This document shows, one piece after another, positions 54,130-64,000 of a stretch of 64,000 nt of DNA. Location of the stretch: NCBI RefSeq assembly GCF_002099425.1, contig NW_018343964.1, forward strand, positions 8,162,001-8,226,000, in the 5' to 3' direction. Made by a program: the position numbers and the translations under genes. Positions within the stretch are counted from its first letter, which is position 1, and every line of letters begins with the position of its first letter. This DNA is from Phascolarctos cinereus. Lineage: Eukaryota; Chordata; Mammalia; Diprotodontia; Phascolarctidae. A model generated the notes under the pieces. That model was not told where the DNA came from. It worked only from the letters and a program-made list of their open reading frames with translations, and searched no databases.

Positions 54130-54485
54130 GTTGCTTTCAGTAAACATTTTTAAATGGTTACCACGTGCCGAGTACTGAGCTGGGTACTAGAGAATCAAAG
54201 ACAAAAACAAGTCTGTGCTCTCAAGGAGCTTATTTCCTATGGGTAGGGGGAAAATGACAGTAATATATATACAAGTTAATACAAAGTATATAAAAAATAA
54301 AGCAAAGTTATTACAAGATGGAGAAACCACTAATAACTTGGGGATCTGAGATGGCATCTGAGGTGGACTTTGATGGAAGCTAGGGATGGAGTTGGAGGTA
54401 AGGAGGGAGTACAATCCACACAGGAGGGACCATTTGTGAAAGGATGGTGTTGAGAGATTAAATACCAAGCTAGAGTGTGTCCAAG
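54130..54485 (-). repeat. L2 LINE 3' portion
   Basis: 'cgagtactgagctgggtacta', 'gctctcaaggagcttatttc', 'tgaggtggactttgatggaa' in antisense L2 order. Confidence 0.75.
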
Positions 54486-54494
54486 TCAGGATGG

Positions 54495-54617
54495 GCAGCC
54501 AGAGGGTGAGGGAACTTGAAATCATGCTTTATAGAATCAGTTGGAGGAACTGGGGATATTTAACCTCGGGAGGAGTTAGGCAAGGACATGATAGCAGTCT
54601 TCAGATATTTGAAGGGG

Positions 54618-54674
<57 letters not shown>

Positions 54675-54905
54675 TGTGTGTGACACCAACTGTGGTTGGA
54701 AGTTAGGCAGATTTCAACCCATCCTAAGGAAAAACTTCCTAATAATTGGAGCTGTCCAAAGGGAGAAGAAGCTGGCTGAGGGAGTAGTGAGTTTGCCATC
54801 ACTGGAGGTCCTCAAACTGAAGATTCATCTCCTTGTTTGTGATAGTGTAGGTGGGATTCACAATTTGAATAAAGACTGGGCTAGATGATCTGTAAGCCTT
54901 CTCTT
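54495..54905 (+). repeat. L3/CR1 LINE 3' end interrupted by a GA microsatellite
   Basis: 'ggatatttaacctcgggagg' and 'gacatgatagcagtcttcag' precede the GA run. 'ggaaaaacttcctaataattg', 'catcactggaggtcctcaaac' and 'gactgggctagatgatctgta' follow it. Confidence 0.85.
54617..54671. repeat. (GA)n microsatellite
   Basis: About 27 GA units inside the L3 copy. Confidence 0.95.
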
Positions 54906-55113
54906 CCCATGTACATTTTGGGGGTTGGCAAAACAATGGTATGTATGATCACTTCCTTTCCCCTTTAGACATCTCCTTGGTCTCACTTCTTTCTTTAACT
55001 CTCTAAAAAGTTCCATTCTTTCAAAAAACATTATACAATTCTCCCTCTTGAGCTAACCAGTGGGAAGGCTTTCCTTCTTTCTTTTCACTTTCTGCTCTGG
55101 CAGGGTGGTAAGT

Positions 55114-55385
55114 AACAACAACAACAACAACAATTTTTATGTAGCACTTTAAGGTTTGCAAAGTGCTTTATAAATATTGCCTCCTTTTATTCTTACAACA
55201 ACCTTGGGGTCTAGGTGCTATTATTATCATCCCCATTTTACAGATAAGGAGGAAACTAAGCTAGAGGCAGGTTGAGTGACTTACGCAACTAGTAAGTGTC
55301 TGAGGTCAGAGTTGATCTCAGGTCTTCCTGACTCTAAGTCTTGAGCTCTACCTACAGCATCATCTGGCTAGCAACCTAACAGTTT
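55114..55385 (-). repeat. MAR1-type SINE with (CAA)n edge
   Basis: (CAA)n at 55114-55133, then antisense 'gtagcactttaaggtttgca', 'acagataaggaggaaactaa', 'caggtcttcctgactctaag'. Confidence 0.85.
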
Positions 55386-55394
55386 ACCTGCATG

Positions 55395-55702
55395 TTGTTG
55401 TTATTGTTTAATCATTTTCCAGTAGTGTACAACTCTTCATGACCCCTTTTGGGATTTTCTTGGCAAAGATACTGGAGTGGTTTTCCATTTCCTTCTCCAG
55501 CTCATTTTCCAGATGAGGAAACTGAGGCAAACAGGGTTAAGTGACTCAGCCAGGATCACACAGCTATTAAGTGTCTCAGGTTGGATTGGAACTCAGGTGT
55601 TCCTGACTCTAGATCTAGCACTCTATGCATGGTACATTGGAACTCAGGTGTTCCTGACTCTAGATCTAGCACTCTATGCATTGTACCACTTAGCTGCCCC
55701 TA
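55395..55702 (-). mobile_element. WALLSI-type SINE with a 51-bp tandem duplication in its head
   Basis: Antisense tail 'ttgttaattgtttaatca'-like, body 'ttttccatttccttctccag', head ending 'accacttagctgcccc'. The 51-bp unit that begins ATTGGAACTCAGGTGTTCCT at 55585 is repeated at 55636 with one mismatch. Confidence 0.9.
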
Positions 55703-55704
55703 AC

Positions 55705-56770
55705 TGCAAGTAAGTAGTTGTTAATTGGTTCTGAAATAAACATAAATATCTCTTCAAGCATCAATCATCTCTTCAAATCACTGCTACATTACCTCAGCCC
55801 CTTAATACCTGATGAAATACCTCAATTCTTTGTGGTTCTTCCTGCTAACTCTCACTGGTAACCACTTGTTTGTGGTACAAGAGCTGTGGTTGGAGTGCTG
55901 CTCTATAAGGCTCTTTATAATGGGCTTTTTAAAAACTCTTTTTTCCCCCTTGTCTAGCCAGTTTGTTCAGGTAATCTGTAATTAGCAGATTCTTGCCAAT
56001 ACTCTGATGAAGACAGTAACCAGACCCAACTGTTATCAGTAAGAAGCTCTTTTGGTAATATTTACAATCATTTCTATAAATATTCATCCATTTTGTTTAA
56101 GTTGTCGGTTTTATTTGGCACATAGCTGGGCAAATAGTTTATAATAATATCCTTTAGTTCTTCAGCTGTTGTACTTAGAAACTTTTCTGTGAAAGGAAAA
56201 AAAATACTGCTAGCAACTCTTTGTTAATGCCTTTCTCTCCTATCCTTGCCAGTCAGTTGCTATCTGCTCTCATCTTGCTGCTTCTCTGTGGCACTGAAAT
56301 GTTTGTTTTTTTTTTAATTAGAATTCGAGCCCAGGGGATTAGCTGGTCTTAAGGGATGTATTCTCTCAAACTGTGGTAGTTTGATAAAATCACCTTTTTA
56401 TACACTGGGGACATTTTTGTTTAGAGTATTGGGATTGGTTATCAAGAATCAGGACATTCTCTGGCCTACTCAGCCCTGGAGAAACACTGGTGATTTTTTT
56501 TTCTATCTGAATTCCCTTTTGTAATTTCCCCCAAGTCTCCAGAGTATTTAATCATTACACTATCATTTGCTTCATATCTGGGAAAGTGCACCGCTTGCAA
56601 AATTTGATTTCGTATTAGTTAACATTTAGATTACTTTCTGATAAGATTCCACAGACATCTACCGCCCCTTCATGGTTTAGGGGAAGACATTCTAGTTTTA
56701 CCTTCTGGGAGGATCTTTACATGCTTGTAAGCTTCAGTTTCAAAGGGTGACATTTCCTGATCTTGTACTT
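55705..56770. other. Repeat-free block, possible conserved noncoding element
   Basis: About 1 kb in which I recognise no repeat. AT-rich, with TAATTAGC and several AATATT motifs (55975-56180). Regulatory function is speculation. Confidence 0.3.
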
Positions 56771-56779
56771 GGACAGCCC

Positions 56780-57032
56780 TACTGTTGTTCTAGTTGTTGT
56801 TCGTTCATTTCAGTTGTGTCCGGCTTTTCATGACCCTGTTTGGGGTTTTCTTGGCAAAGATACTGAAGTGGTTTGCCATTTCCTTCTCTATGTCTTTTTA
56901 TAGATAAGGAAACTGAGGCAAATAGGGTTAAATAATTTGCTCAGGGTCACACAACTAGTAAGTGTCTGAGGCTGGATTTGAACTCAGGTCTTCCTGACTC
57001 TTGCTCTATGCACTGTACCACCTAGCTGCCCT
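56780..57032 (-). mobile_element. WALLSI-type SINE
   Basis: 'gttgttcgttcatttcagttg', 'ggtttgccatttccttctct' and head 'ccacctagctgccc'. Confidence 0.9.
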
Positions 57033-57089
57033 GAACAGCCCTACTGGGAGTCTGTAAATCTCCATGAATAAGCACTAGTCCCAACCCAA

Positions 57090-57370
57090 CACTTTTCCCA
57101 GTGTCTGCTTTGTTTAAGGGACTGTACTAGGCATTGAGGGTACAAACAGAACAAAAACTAGCCCCTGCCCTCAAGGAGCTTGCAGTCTACCAAAGGAAGC
57201 CAACATTTACCCAGTTAAGAGAATACATAATCACTTTAGAAAGAAGAGAACTCCAGTGCCAAGAAGAGAGATCGAGGAAGGCTTGCAGGACATGAGCTGA
57301 GAAGCTAAGGATTCTTAGAGTTTGCGGGGCAGGGTGGGGTACCGGGGAGTACATTCCAGGCATCATGGAC
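57090..57370 (-). repeat. L2 LINE 3' portion
   Basis: 'ctgtactaggcattgagggt', 'gccctcaaggagcttgcagtc', 'gtacattccaggcatcatgg'. Confidence 0.85.
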
Positions 57371-57377
57371 AGCCTGC

Positions 57378-57500
57378 CATCTATGTCTCCGCTCTTCTGC
57401 TTACTATTTGCATGACTCTCCAAGCTTCCATTTTCTCATCTGTAAATCCTACATCCTTGGGTCATTGTGAGGAAAGTGGTTTAACCTTACAGCATTACTA
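57378..57500 (+). repeat. MAR1 fragment
   Basis: 'cattttctcatctgtaaatcc' and 'gggtcattgtgaggaaagtg'. Confidence 0.6.
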
Positions 57501-57544
57501 CTGATGTTGGCTTATGAACTGTAATATGCTCTAGTGATGTGAGC

Positions 57545-58235
57545 TATTTTCTTATTCTTGGTTTTAAATTTTTATATGTATATTTTGTTTTTAGATCACC
57601 TATATTTCCCAATATGGCCCTCTACCTTCCCCTTTTCAGAGAGTCATCTTTCATAACAAAGAATTTAAAAAGAAGAAAAAAAAGTTTAGCAAAACTGGGA
57701 AACACATAAACCAAGTCTATGTTGTATTCCACACCCGTAGGCTTGTACCTCTACAAAGAAGAGAGGGAGGTATATTTCTCTGTCTCTTTTTTTAGAGCCA
57801 GGTTTAGTCATTATGAAGTCACATTATTCAGTAATTTTCATGATAATTTACATATGCATATATGTAAATGTCAATAAATATAAATAAGTTTAAATTATTT
57901 CACAGCATTTAGTTTCTTTTTTGTTTTCTGCTTACATCCATACAGTAATTGTGTTTATTGTTTTCCTAGTTCTGCTTCACATCACTTCATAAAAGTCTTC
58001 TTATGATTCTCAGTAGTCATGATATGCACAGTTTCTTACAGCATAGCAGTTGCAACAAGTTGTCTAACCTTTTCCCATTCGATGGACATCTACTTTGCTT
58101 CTAGTTCTTTGCTACATAAAACATGCTGCTGTGAATATCTCAAAGTATATATGGCCTTTATTTTTCTTTTCTTTTTTTGCCATTGACTTTCCATGGGGGT
58201 ATATGCCCAATAGTGAGAGCCCTAGATTGAAAGGT
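57545..58235 (-). repeat. L1 LINE 3' UTR fragment
   Basis: 'tattgttttcctagttctgct', 'ttcccattcgatggacatcta', 'gctgctgtgaatatctcaaag' and 'gggggtatatgcccaatagtg' are antisense L1 3' sequence. It is diverged. Confidence 0.8.
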
Positions 58236-58249
58236 TTTTAATTTAACAA

Positions 58250-58630
58250 TTTAAGAGCACTGGGCTTGGGGTCAGAAGACCTGAGTTCAAATCTCACTGT
58301 AGACACTTAATAGATGTGTAACTCTGGTAAGTCACTGATCCTTTCTCAGTTTCAGTTTCCTCATCTGTAAAATTGGGATAATAATAGCACATACCTTTCA
58401 GAGCTATTGTGAGGATCACATGAGATAATAATTATAAAGCACTTAGCATAGTGCCTGGCACATGGTAAGCATTAACTACATAAATATAACATCATCATCA
58501 TCATCATTGTTATTATCTCCCAGGGCAGTTGTGATGATTAAATGAGATAATAATTGTATAGTGCTTAGCAGAGTACCTGGCATACAGTAAGCGCCATATG
58601 AATGTCATGATGATGATGATGATGATGAGA
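58250..58630 (+). repeat. MAR1-type SINE with duplicated 3' end and GAT tail
   Basis: 'cacttagcatagtgcctggc' (58441) recurs as 'gcttagcagagtacctggca' (58562). Each is preceded by an ATGAGATAATAAT-type box. (CAT)n separates them and (GAT)n ends the element. Confidence 0.85.
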
Positions 58631-58704
58631 GTAAGAGCCTTCTCTTCCAGTATTATATATTAACAATAGTAATAACTTATAAGTTATAGAAAGATTTGTA
58701 CAGT

Positions 58705-58785
58705 AATATACCACTGGTGGAGCTGTGAATTTGTCTAACCACTCTTGTAAGCAGTTTGGAATTATGTTAATAATATTATATAATA
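58705..58785 (+). repeat. L1 ORF2 3' fragment
   Basis: 'ccactggtggagctgtgaat' and 'gtaagcagtttggaattatg' parallel the + strand L1 at 62490. Confidence 0.75.
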
Positions 58786-58944
58786 ATCTGGGCAAGTCAC
58801 TAGACCCTGTTTACCTCAGTTTCCTCATCTGGAAAATGAGCTGGAGAAGGAAATGGCAAACCACTCCAGTGTCTTGGCCCAGAAAACTCCAAAAGAGGTC
58901 ATGAAAGAGTCAGATCTGACTTGAAATGACTAAAGAACAACAAA
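58786..58944 (+). mobile_element. WALLSI-type SINE, 5'-truncated
   Basis: It starts mid-body at 'tgggcaagtcactagaccct' and ends 'gacttgaaatgactaaagaa' with an ACAACAAAA tail. Confidence 0.88.
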
Positions 58945-58956
58945 ATTAGGGGATTG

Positions 58957-59189
58957 TATTAGATCAGGAGTTTTTAACCTTTTGAAGGGGTCATGGACCT
59001 CTTTAACAGTCTGATGAAGCCTGTGGACTCCTTACAATGTTTCTACATAATTGAAGGAGATGTTCAATTTAATTTAGAGGTTAGTGAAAATAAAAATATT
59101 ATTTTTTTCCTATGTAAGTTCACAGACCTCCTGAAATCATCCCCTGGGAGGTCTGTGGACCCCAGGTTAAAAAAAACCCTGAATTAGAT
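58957..59189 (+). mobile_element. Non-autonomous hAT-like transposon with 8-bp target duplication
   Basis: The element is 58965-59181. It starts CAGGAGTTTTTAACCTTTT and ends AGGTTAAAAAAAACCCTG, imperfect inverted ends. TATTAGAT (58957-58964) and AATTAGAT (59182-59189) flank it, 7 of 8 bases matching, as expected for hAT. It sits in a MIR 3' end that continues at 59190 ('tattttaagatcccttctag'). Confidence 0.88.
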
Positions 59190-59229
59190 TATTTTAAGAT
59201 CCCTTCTAGCCCTAATAATCTAAAATCTT

Positions 59230-60125
59230 AAAGTTTAGATCGATAATAATAAGATGGTGGTGTTGGGCTTTTTTTCTTCCGCTTGCCTTGTATCTAACAA
59301 CCCTGGCTCCTCCTTTTCACTGAGCAGTGATAGTTTCCATATTTTAGATTTCTTTATCAGTCTATAGATCTGTTGAAATGGGAAAGAAACCCAATCCTTT
59401 TCTTTGGTTGGACGATCAGGAAGCCTGGGCAGATGACTCTCAGATCCTCAGTACTTAGTGAGTAGGGCTCACTTTATCTGAGAAAGAGAAATTGATGGGG
59501 AAGGGAAGGGAGGATGCCACGAAGAGAGAGCTGCTGTGCCTACTCGTAAGGAAACCATCTTGCTTAAGACCCACGGTAGACAGCAGTATGTCCTTCTGCT
59601 CAGTGCTCTATCAATAACATCTTAAGGATTAGAGCCTCCAGCCCCATAAGCCACAGTAAGAAATATAAGCCATCCACTGAATGTTTTTGAAGCAAAAAGT
59701 GTACATGTTGCCAAAACGAAAGAAAAAAATATGCAGGCCTATTATTGTAGAAAAGCAAGCTTCCACTTGATTTACAGTAAAACCCTCTTTTGGATGGAAC
59801 TTCATCTTCATCCCATTTAATGCACAGTCAGATAGATAGCCAGAGCCTTAAGTGATGGGAGCAAAAGCCACAGAAATCCTGTCCAGGCAAACCCACCTTC
59901 TTTGCTCAAATTAATGAGAAGACCATTAATCAATGCATGGTTAAATTAGATTAGGTTCCATTCAGCTTTAAGGCAGATATGTTAGGATGCTCTCAGTGTT
60001 TCTAAACCCATCCTTCTTCCCAGGGGAAAGTGGCATCACTGACCCCTCAGCATCAGAAATGAGCAGAAAACCCCAGGGTCACAAATATAGGTGTCAGGTG
60101 ATTGTAGCAACATTATATGGTGGAA
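59230..60125. other. Repeat-free block, possible conserved noncoding element
   Basis: About 900 bp with no recognisable repeat. 59890-59990 is rich in ATTAAT-type motifs. Confidence 0.3.
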
Positions 60126-60189
60126 AGAATGCTGGATGAAGAGAGTGTGGTTCAAAATTGGGTTCAGTCATGTGTGTGGTAGGATTTAG

Positions 60190-60445
60190 AGCAGGAAAAA
60201 ACTGAATGGATCATTTAGAGTCCTGTCCCTTCATTTTACAGAGTAGCAACCAGAAACCCCAGGAGATTAAGTGATGTGGCCAAGGTCAAGTAAATAGAGA
60301 TTAAAATCTAGGCCATCTGACTCCAAATCCAATGCATTTTTCATTATGGCTCACAATTCTATTGGTCATGTGTTCCTGGTAAATAGCTTAATCTCCTCAG
60401 TTTCCTCATCTGTGAAATGGAGATAATACAGTAGGAAGACCTGTA
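60190..60445. repeat. MIR fragments, opposite orientations
   Basis: Antisense MIR at 60190-60355 ('ccttcattttacagagtagc') and a + fragment at 60375-60445 ('cctcagtttcctcatctgtg'). Confidence 0.7.
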
Positions 60446-60469
60446 AGTAAAAGAAACCCATTACTTCTG

Positions 60470-61405
60470 GAGGCAACCTCTTCTACTTTTAGGACGTTTG
60501 GGAATTTGGGAGGTTTTTTTTAGTGTTGAGTGTTTTTCCCCCAGTATCTTAAACCTAAATTTGCCTCTGTGTGGTTCTACCCTTTGGGACCAAACAGAAA
60601 AGTCTAATCTCTCTTATATGTGACAGCCTCTTACATTCTTGAAAGTAACTTTTCTCCCTCTCTTCCCCCCATTCTAGACTAAACATGCTCTAGTTCCTTC
60701 AGCCAGTCCTCTTAGAACACAGAATTGAGGCCCTAACTATCTTGGCTGACTTCTTCTGGATGTTGATCAGCTTATCAATATCCTTCTTTAAAAATGTCCT
60801 GAAATGAATACAGTAATCCAGATGTGGCATCCAGATGTGGCCTGCCCTAGGCCAGAGGACAGAGAGATTGTCACCCCTTTTTCCCTGAAAACTCTTGTCT
60901 CTCTTAGCAAAGTCGAAAATGATATTAGCTTTTTTAGCTGCTGTATCATGTTGATATATTGATTTTGAAGTCTGTTGAAGTCCCCAGATCTCCTTCAAAT
61001 AAATTGCTGTCTAACCATGCCTCCCTCATTTTGAACTCTGGAAAGCTGATTTTTAAAAAAATTATGAGTAAGACTTTATATGTATCCCTTCCCAATTCTA
61101 TCTTCCTATATTTATCTCAGTGGCAGCTATGGGCAGCAGGGTAGAGGAAGATTCATCTTACCAGCTGTGTGACCCTGGGCAAGTCACGTAACCCTGCTTG
61201 TCTCAGTTCCTCATCTGTAAATGAGATGGAACAGGAAATGGCAAACCACTCCAGTATCTTTGCCAAGAAAACTTCAAGTAGGGTCATAAAGGGTCAGATG
61301 TGACTGAAACAATTGAACGACAAAAGTGCTGTAGCCTGTCAAGATCTTTTTCGAACTTTACTCTGTTAACTAATATGTTTTTTCTTCTTTCCAACTTGGT
61401 GTCAT
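60470..61405 (-). repeat. L3/CR1 LINE, interrupted by a WALLSI SINE
   Basis: 'ttccttcagccagtcctctta', 'gatgttgatcagcttatcaat', 'cagtaatccagatgtggcat' and 'ttagcttttttagctgctgta' run to about 61097. 'gtagcctgtcaagatcttttt' resumes at 61329 and 'ccaacttggtgtcat' ends it. ATCCAGATGTGGC is tandemly repeated at 60817 and 60831. Confidence 0.88.
61100..61325 (+). mobile_element. WALLSI-type SINE nested in L3
   Basis: 'ggcagctatgggcagcagggt' to 'gaacaggaaatggcaaacca' and 'tgtgactgaaacaattgaac'. Confidence 0.85.
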
Positions 61406-61430
61406 GGCCCAATTGGCCTTTAGCTTCTTT

Positions 61431-61446
61431 CTTCTTTTCATTTTCT

Positions 61447-61502
<56 letters not shown>

Positions 61503-61882
61503 TTTCTTCTTTCTTTCTTTCTTCTTTCTCTTCTTCTTCTTCTTCTTCTCTTCTCCTCCTCTCCTCCTCCTCCTCCTCCTCCTCTCCTCCCTCCTCCTCC
61601 TCCTCCTCCTCCTCCTCCTCCTCCTCCTCTCCTCCTCCTCCTCCTCCTCCTCCTCCTCCTCCTCCTCCTCCTCCTCCTCCTCCTCCTCCTTCTTCTTCTT
61701 CTTCTTCTTCTTCTTCTTCTTCTTCTTCTTCTTCTTCTTCTTCGAAGTTGGGATTACGTGACTTGCCCAGAGTCACACAGCTAGTGACTCTGTCTGAAGC
61801 TAGATTTGAACTCAGGTCCTCCTGACACCAGGGCTCTTACTCTATCCACTGCGTCACCTAGCTGCCCCTTCTTTTCCTTTTC
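61431..61882 (-). mobile_element. WSINE1-type SINE with a ~300-bp microsatellite tail
   Basis: The antisense SINE body is 61743-61867 ('cgaagttgggattacgtgac' to 'gcgtcacctagctgcccc'). CTTCTTTTCATTTTC (61431-61445) and CTTCTTTTCCTTTTC (61868-61882) match at 14 of 15 positions and bracket both the body and the repeat tract. The tract is therefore the expanded 3' tail. Confidence 0.85.
61441..61742. repeat. Long homopyrimidine tract (CTTT)n-(CTT)n-(CTC)n-(CTT)n
   Basis: 300 bp of C and T only: CTTT units (61446-61505), CTT mix, CTC blocks (61555-61690), then CTT units to 61742. The long Phe, Leu, Ser and Glu frames here are composition artefacts. Confidence 0.97.
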
Positions 61883-61889
61883 TACTCAA

Positions 61890-62478
61890 CACAACTCCCA
61901 GAGTGGTAGTCTTGAATCACAGATCTGATGACATGAAGTCTCTTCTTACTTAAGTCCTTTCAGTAGTTCCCCATTGCTGCTAAGATAAAATATAAATGCC
62001 CCTTTCTATCATTTAGAGCCCTTCATAATCTGAGCCCAGACTGTTTTTTCAGACTGATAGCGTATTACTCCCCCCTCATGTTCTAGCCAGACTGGCCTAC
62101 TTGCTCTTCTTCATACACAACATTACATCTCCCATCTTGGTGCCTTTGCCCAGTCTGTACCCATGCCTGGAATGCTCTACCTCCTTAAATCTCCCTCATG
62201 GAATCTCTCCTCCAAATCACAAGTGGTCTTTTCTACAGGAGACTTTTCATAATCCCTTCAATCAATTGGGCTTTCTCCTGTTCCCCACCCCACTCCCAAA
62301 CAAATATTTTGTATTTACTCTCTATACACGTACACGTATATATGTATATGTGGATATACTTGTATGGTATTTTGTTTATACTTATCTATATAGATTAAAA
62401 CTGTAAGCTTCTTGAGGGCAGAGATTGTTTTACTCTTGTCTTTGTTTTCCCACCGCATTCAATAAATATTTGCTGAAT
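61890..62478 (+). repeat. L2 LINE 3' end
   Basis: 'tagttccccattgctgctaag', 'tagagcccttcataatctga', 'catgcctggaatgctctacc' and 'gtaagcttcttgagggcaga' follow sense L2 order to 'caataaatatttgctgaat'. The open frames at 62101-62406 lie in this decayed sequence. Confidence 0.9.
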
Positions 62479-63190
62479 TCTTGGTGGAGTTGTGAACTGA
62501 TGCAACCATTCTGGAGAGCAATTTGGAACCTTCAAAAGGCTATAAAACTGTGCACACCATTGACCCAGAAATATCACTGCTAGATCTACATCCCAAAGAC
62601 ATCCAAAAAAGGGAAAAGGACCTATTTGTACAAAAATATTTATAGCAGCTCTTTTTGTGTTCTCTAAGAATTGGAAATCAAAGGGATACTCATCAATTGG
62701 GGAATGGCTAAACAAGCTGGGGTATATGATTGTAATGCTCTATTATTGTGCTGCAAGAAATGACAAGCAGGATGATTTCAAAAAAACCTGGAAAGACTTA
62801 CTGATGCATAATGAAGTGAACAGAACCAGGAGAATGTTGTACATAATAACAGCAATATTGTTCGAAGAAGAACTGTGAATGTCTTCGTAGCTATTCTCAG
62901 CAATACAATGATCCAAGATAATCCCAAAGGAATAATGATGAAGCATACTATCCACTTCCAGAGAAAAAACTAATATTGATTGAATATAGACTGAAGCATG
63001 CTATTTTTAACTTTATTTCATTTTTTTCTTTTGAGTCTTCTTGTACAAAATGACTAATATGTTTTACATAATTGCACATGTATAGCTTATATCTGATTGC
63101 TTACAGTCTTAGTGGGGAGAGGAGAGCATGAAGGAAGGATAGAATTTGGAACTCAAAACTTTAAAATTAAAATGTTTTAAAAATTGGGAA
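62479..63190 (+). repeat. L1 LINE 3' end, 5'-truncated
   Basis: 'gtggagttgtgaactgatgc', 'gccattgacccagaaatatc'-type sequence, 'catcaattggggaatggcta' and 'atgaagtgaacagaaccagg' are the last part of marsupial L1 ORF2 plus 3' UTR. The frame at 62657-62878 is a remnant of this LINE, not a host gene. Confidence 0.9.
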
Positions 63191-63415
63191 AAAATCCCAA
63201 AACAATGAACAAGACAAGCATGGGAAAATTATTTGCAGAAAACCTTAAAAATGGATTCTCATTAAATTGCTATGTACCTATATTGGGGGAGGAAGGGGAA
63301 CTAGAACATATTAGTAAACCTACAACCCATTTTAAATGATGAAATAAAATAATTACTACGAACCCTCCCAAAAAGGTTTCTTGAATTGGAATTTATATAA
63401 TGAGTTAAGGTATAC
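63191..63415. other. Intron sequence, nothing recognised
   Basis: AT-rich, with an AATAAAATAATT stretch near 63341. Confidence 0.35.
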
Positions 63416-63419
63416 ATAT

Positions 63420-63600
63420 TCTTTCCTCAGCCCGATAAGACAAATACAAGTATCATTGTCTTTATTCTACATATAAAGAAATTGAATCTCAGAGAGATTC
63501 TTATTTGCCCAAGGTCACTTAACTATTAAATGTTTGAGCTGGAACATGAATCCAGGTGTCTAGGCTCCAAGTTCATTGTTATTTCTATTATACTGTGCTT
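63420..63600 (-). repeat. MIR-type SINE
   Basis: 'atataaagaaattgaatctca', 'ttgcccaaggtcacttaact', 'catgaatccaggtgtctagg'. Confidence 0.8.
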
Positions 63601-63850
63601 ATACCTGCTCATCTTACTTCACTAGGTTGTTGTGGGGATCGAATGTGAAAATGTACCTGAAAGCCCCTTATAAAATACAAAGAAGCATTTTATAGATATA
63701 AATTGCTTGGTTGACACCATAGACTGAGAGTTGTCCTCAAAGCCAATAAAACCTTGATTCAAGTCTTGCCCTGGCACATATTGGCTGTGTGACCCTAGCA
63801 AAGTGACTTAACCAGCTATTTTCAGGATCACTTAATACGTATGATATGGC
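63601..63850 (+). repeat. MAR1 3' fragment and MIR fragment
   Basis: 'ctaggttgttgtggggatcga' (63624) is MAR1-like. 'ggctgtgtgaccctagcaaag' (63783) belongs to a second SINE. Confidence 0.65.
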
Positions 63851-64000
63851 TAAAGCTTTTTCACTAGATCTTTTAATCACTTACACCATTCTCTAAGCAG
63901 TGCTGTGGTTAATAAGCCTCTCTTGCAGAGGAGAAGCTATAGTGCTTTCCGGTCAACATTTCTTCAGTCTCCTCCTGTACCTCAGCTATAGTTCCCAATG

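Larger units (their letters stand above)
43732..64000 (+). other. KIF26B: KIF26B intron downstream of the giant exon (partial)
   Basis: It begins GTAGGC. The expected next coding segment (in the human protein it starts SQRRRLIPALSLD after the split Gly) was not found before the window ends. Everything from here on is repeats and unannotated intron. Confidence 0.88.

Noticed and set aside
55114-55702. CRISPR-like array from the repeated units near 55.6 kb
   Set aside because: Only two adjacent units, inside a SINE, in a mammalian intron.
61300-61784. Open frames of 112-153 residues rich in Leu, Ser, Phe or Glu
   Set aside because: They are translations of the C/T microsatellite on both strands; no start context, domain or non-repeat sequence supports a protein.
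1111-61867. tRNA genes at the many GGGCAGCTAGGTGG motifs
   Set aside because: These are SINE heads derived from tRNA, with SINE bodies and tails following.
62657-62878. 73-residue frame
   Set aside because: It is the end of a truncated L1 ORF2, not a host gene.
1-64000. Retroviral or other LTR or virus-like element
   Set aside because: I saw no paired long terminal repeats, primer-binding site or gag/pol/env-like frame.

Overview
The window looks like an intronic stretch of an Australian-type (australidelphian) marsupial genome. The main evidence is a dense background of tRNA-headed SINEs that open GGGCAGCTAGGTGGCGCAGT, of the marsupial WSINE1 and WALLSI types, some with tails shared with an RTE/BovB LINE. 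Around them lie MAR1/MIR CORE-SINEs, L2, L3/CR1, marsupial-style L1 3' ends and a few hAT DNA transposon fossils. I cannot name the species from sequence alone.

Only one gene is supported: KIF26B, on the + strand. Two internal exons are visible. The 163-nt exon at 38544-38706 encodes the end of the kinesin motor domain. The giant exon at 40296-43731 (3436 nt) encodes about 1145 residues of the Ser/Pro-rich tail. Frame and GT-AG splice sites agree: the first exon ends in phase 0, and the second ends after the first base of a Gly codon. Neither the start nor the end of the gene is in the window.

Bases 1-38543 are the upstream intron, 38707-40295 is a short intron between the two exons, and 43732-64000 is the downstream intron. 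I saw no other exon, functional RNA gene, CRISPR array or retrovirus-like element. Most short open frames elsewhere are repeat-derived or low-complexity.

The most unusual signals are as follows. (1) The short intron holds a roughly 75-bp copy of part of the giant exon, 1286 bp upstream of its counterpart, with most differences at third codon positions. (2) A 5S rRNA-like pseudogene is fused directly to the head of a MIR-like SINE near 19.7 kb. (3) A 115-bp sequence of unknown origin occurs in inverted copies at 10.4 and 11.5 kb, one of them inserted in a SINE. (4) A 170-bp unidentified direct repeat occurs at 15.0 and 16.0 kb, one copy with a perfect hairpin. (5) Two WSINE1 tails grew into long microsatellites, and both are bracketed by target-site duplications. 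(6) There are several small tandem duplications inside or around SINEs. Several repeat-free blocks are plausible candidates for intronic enhancers, but that is inference only.
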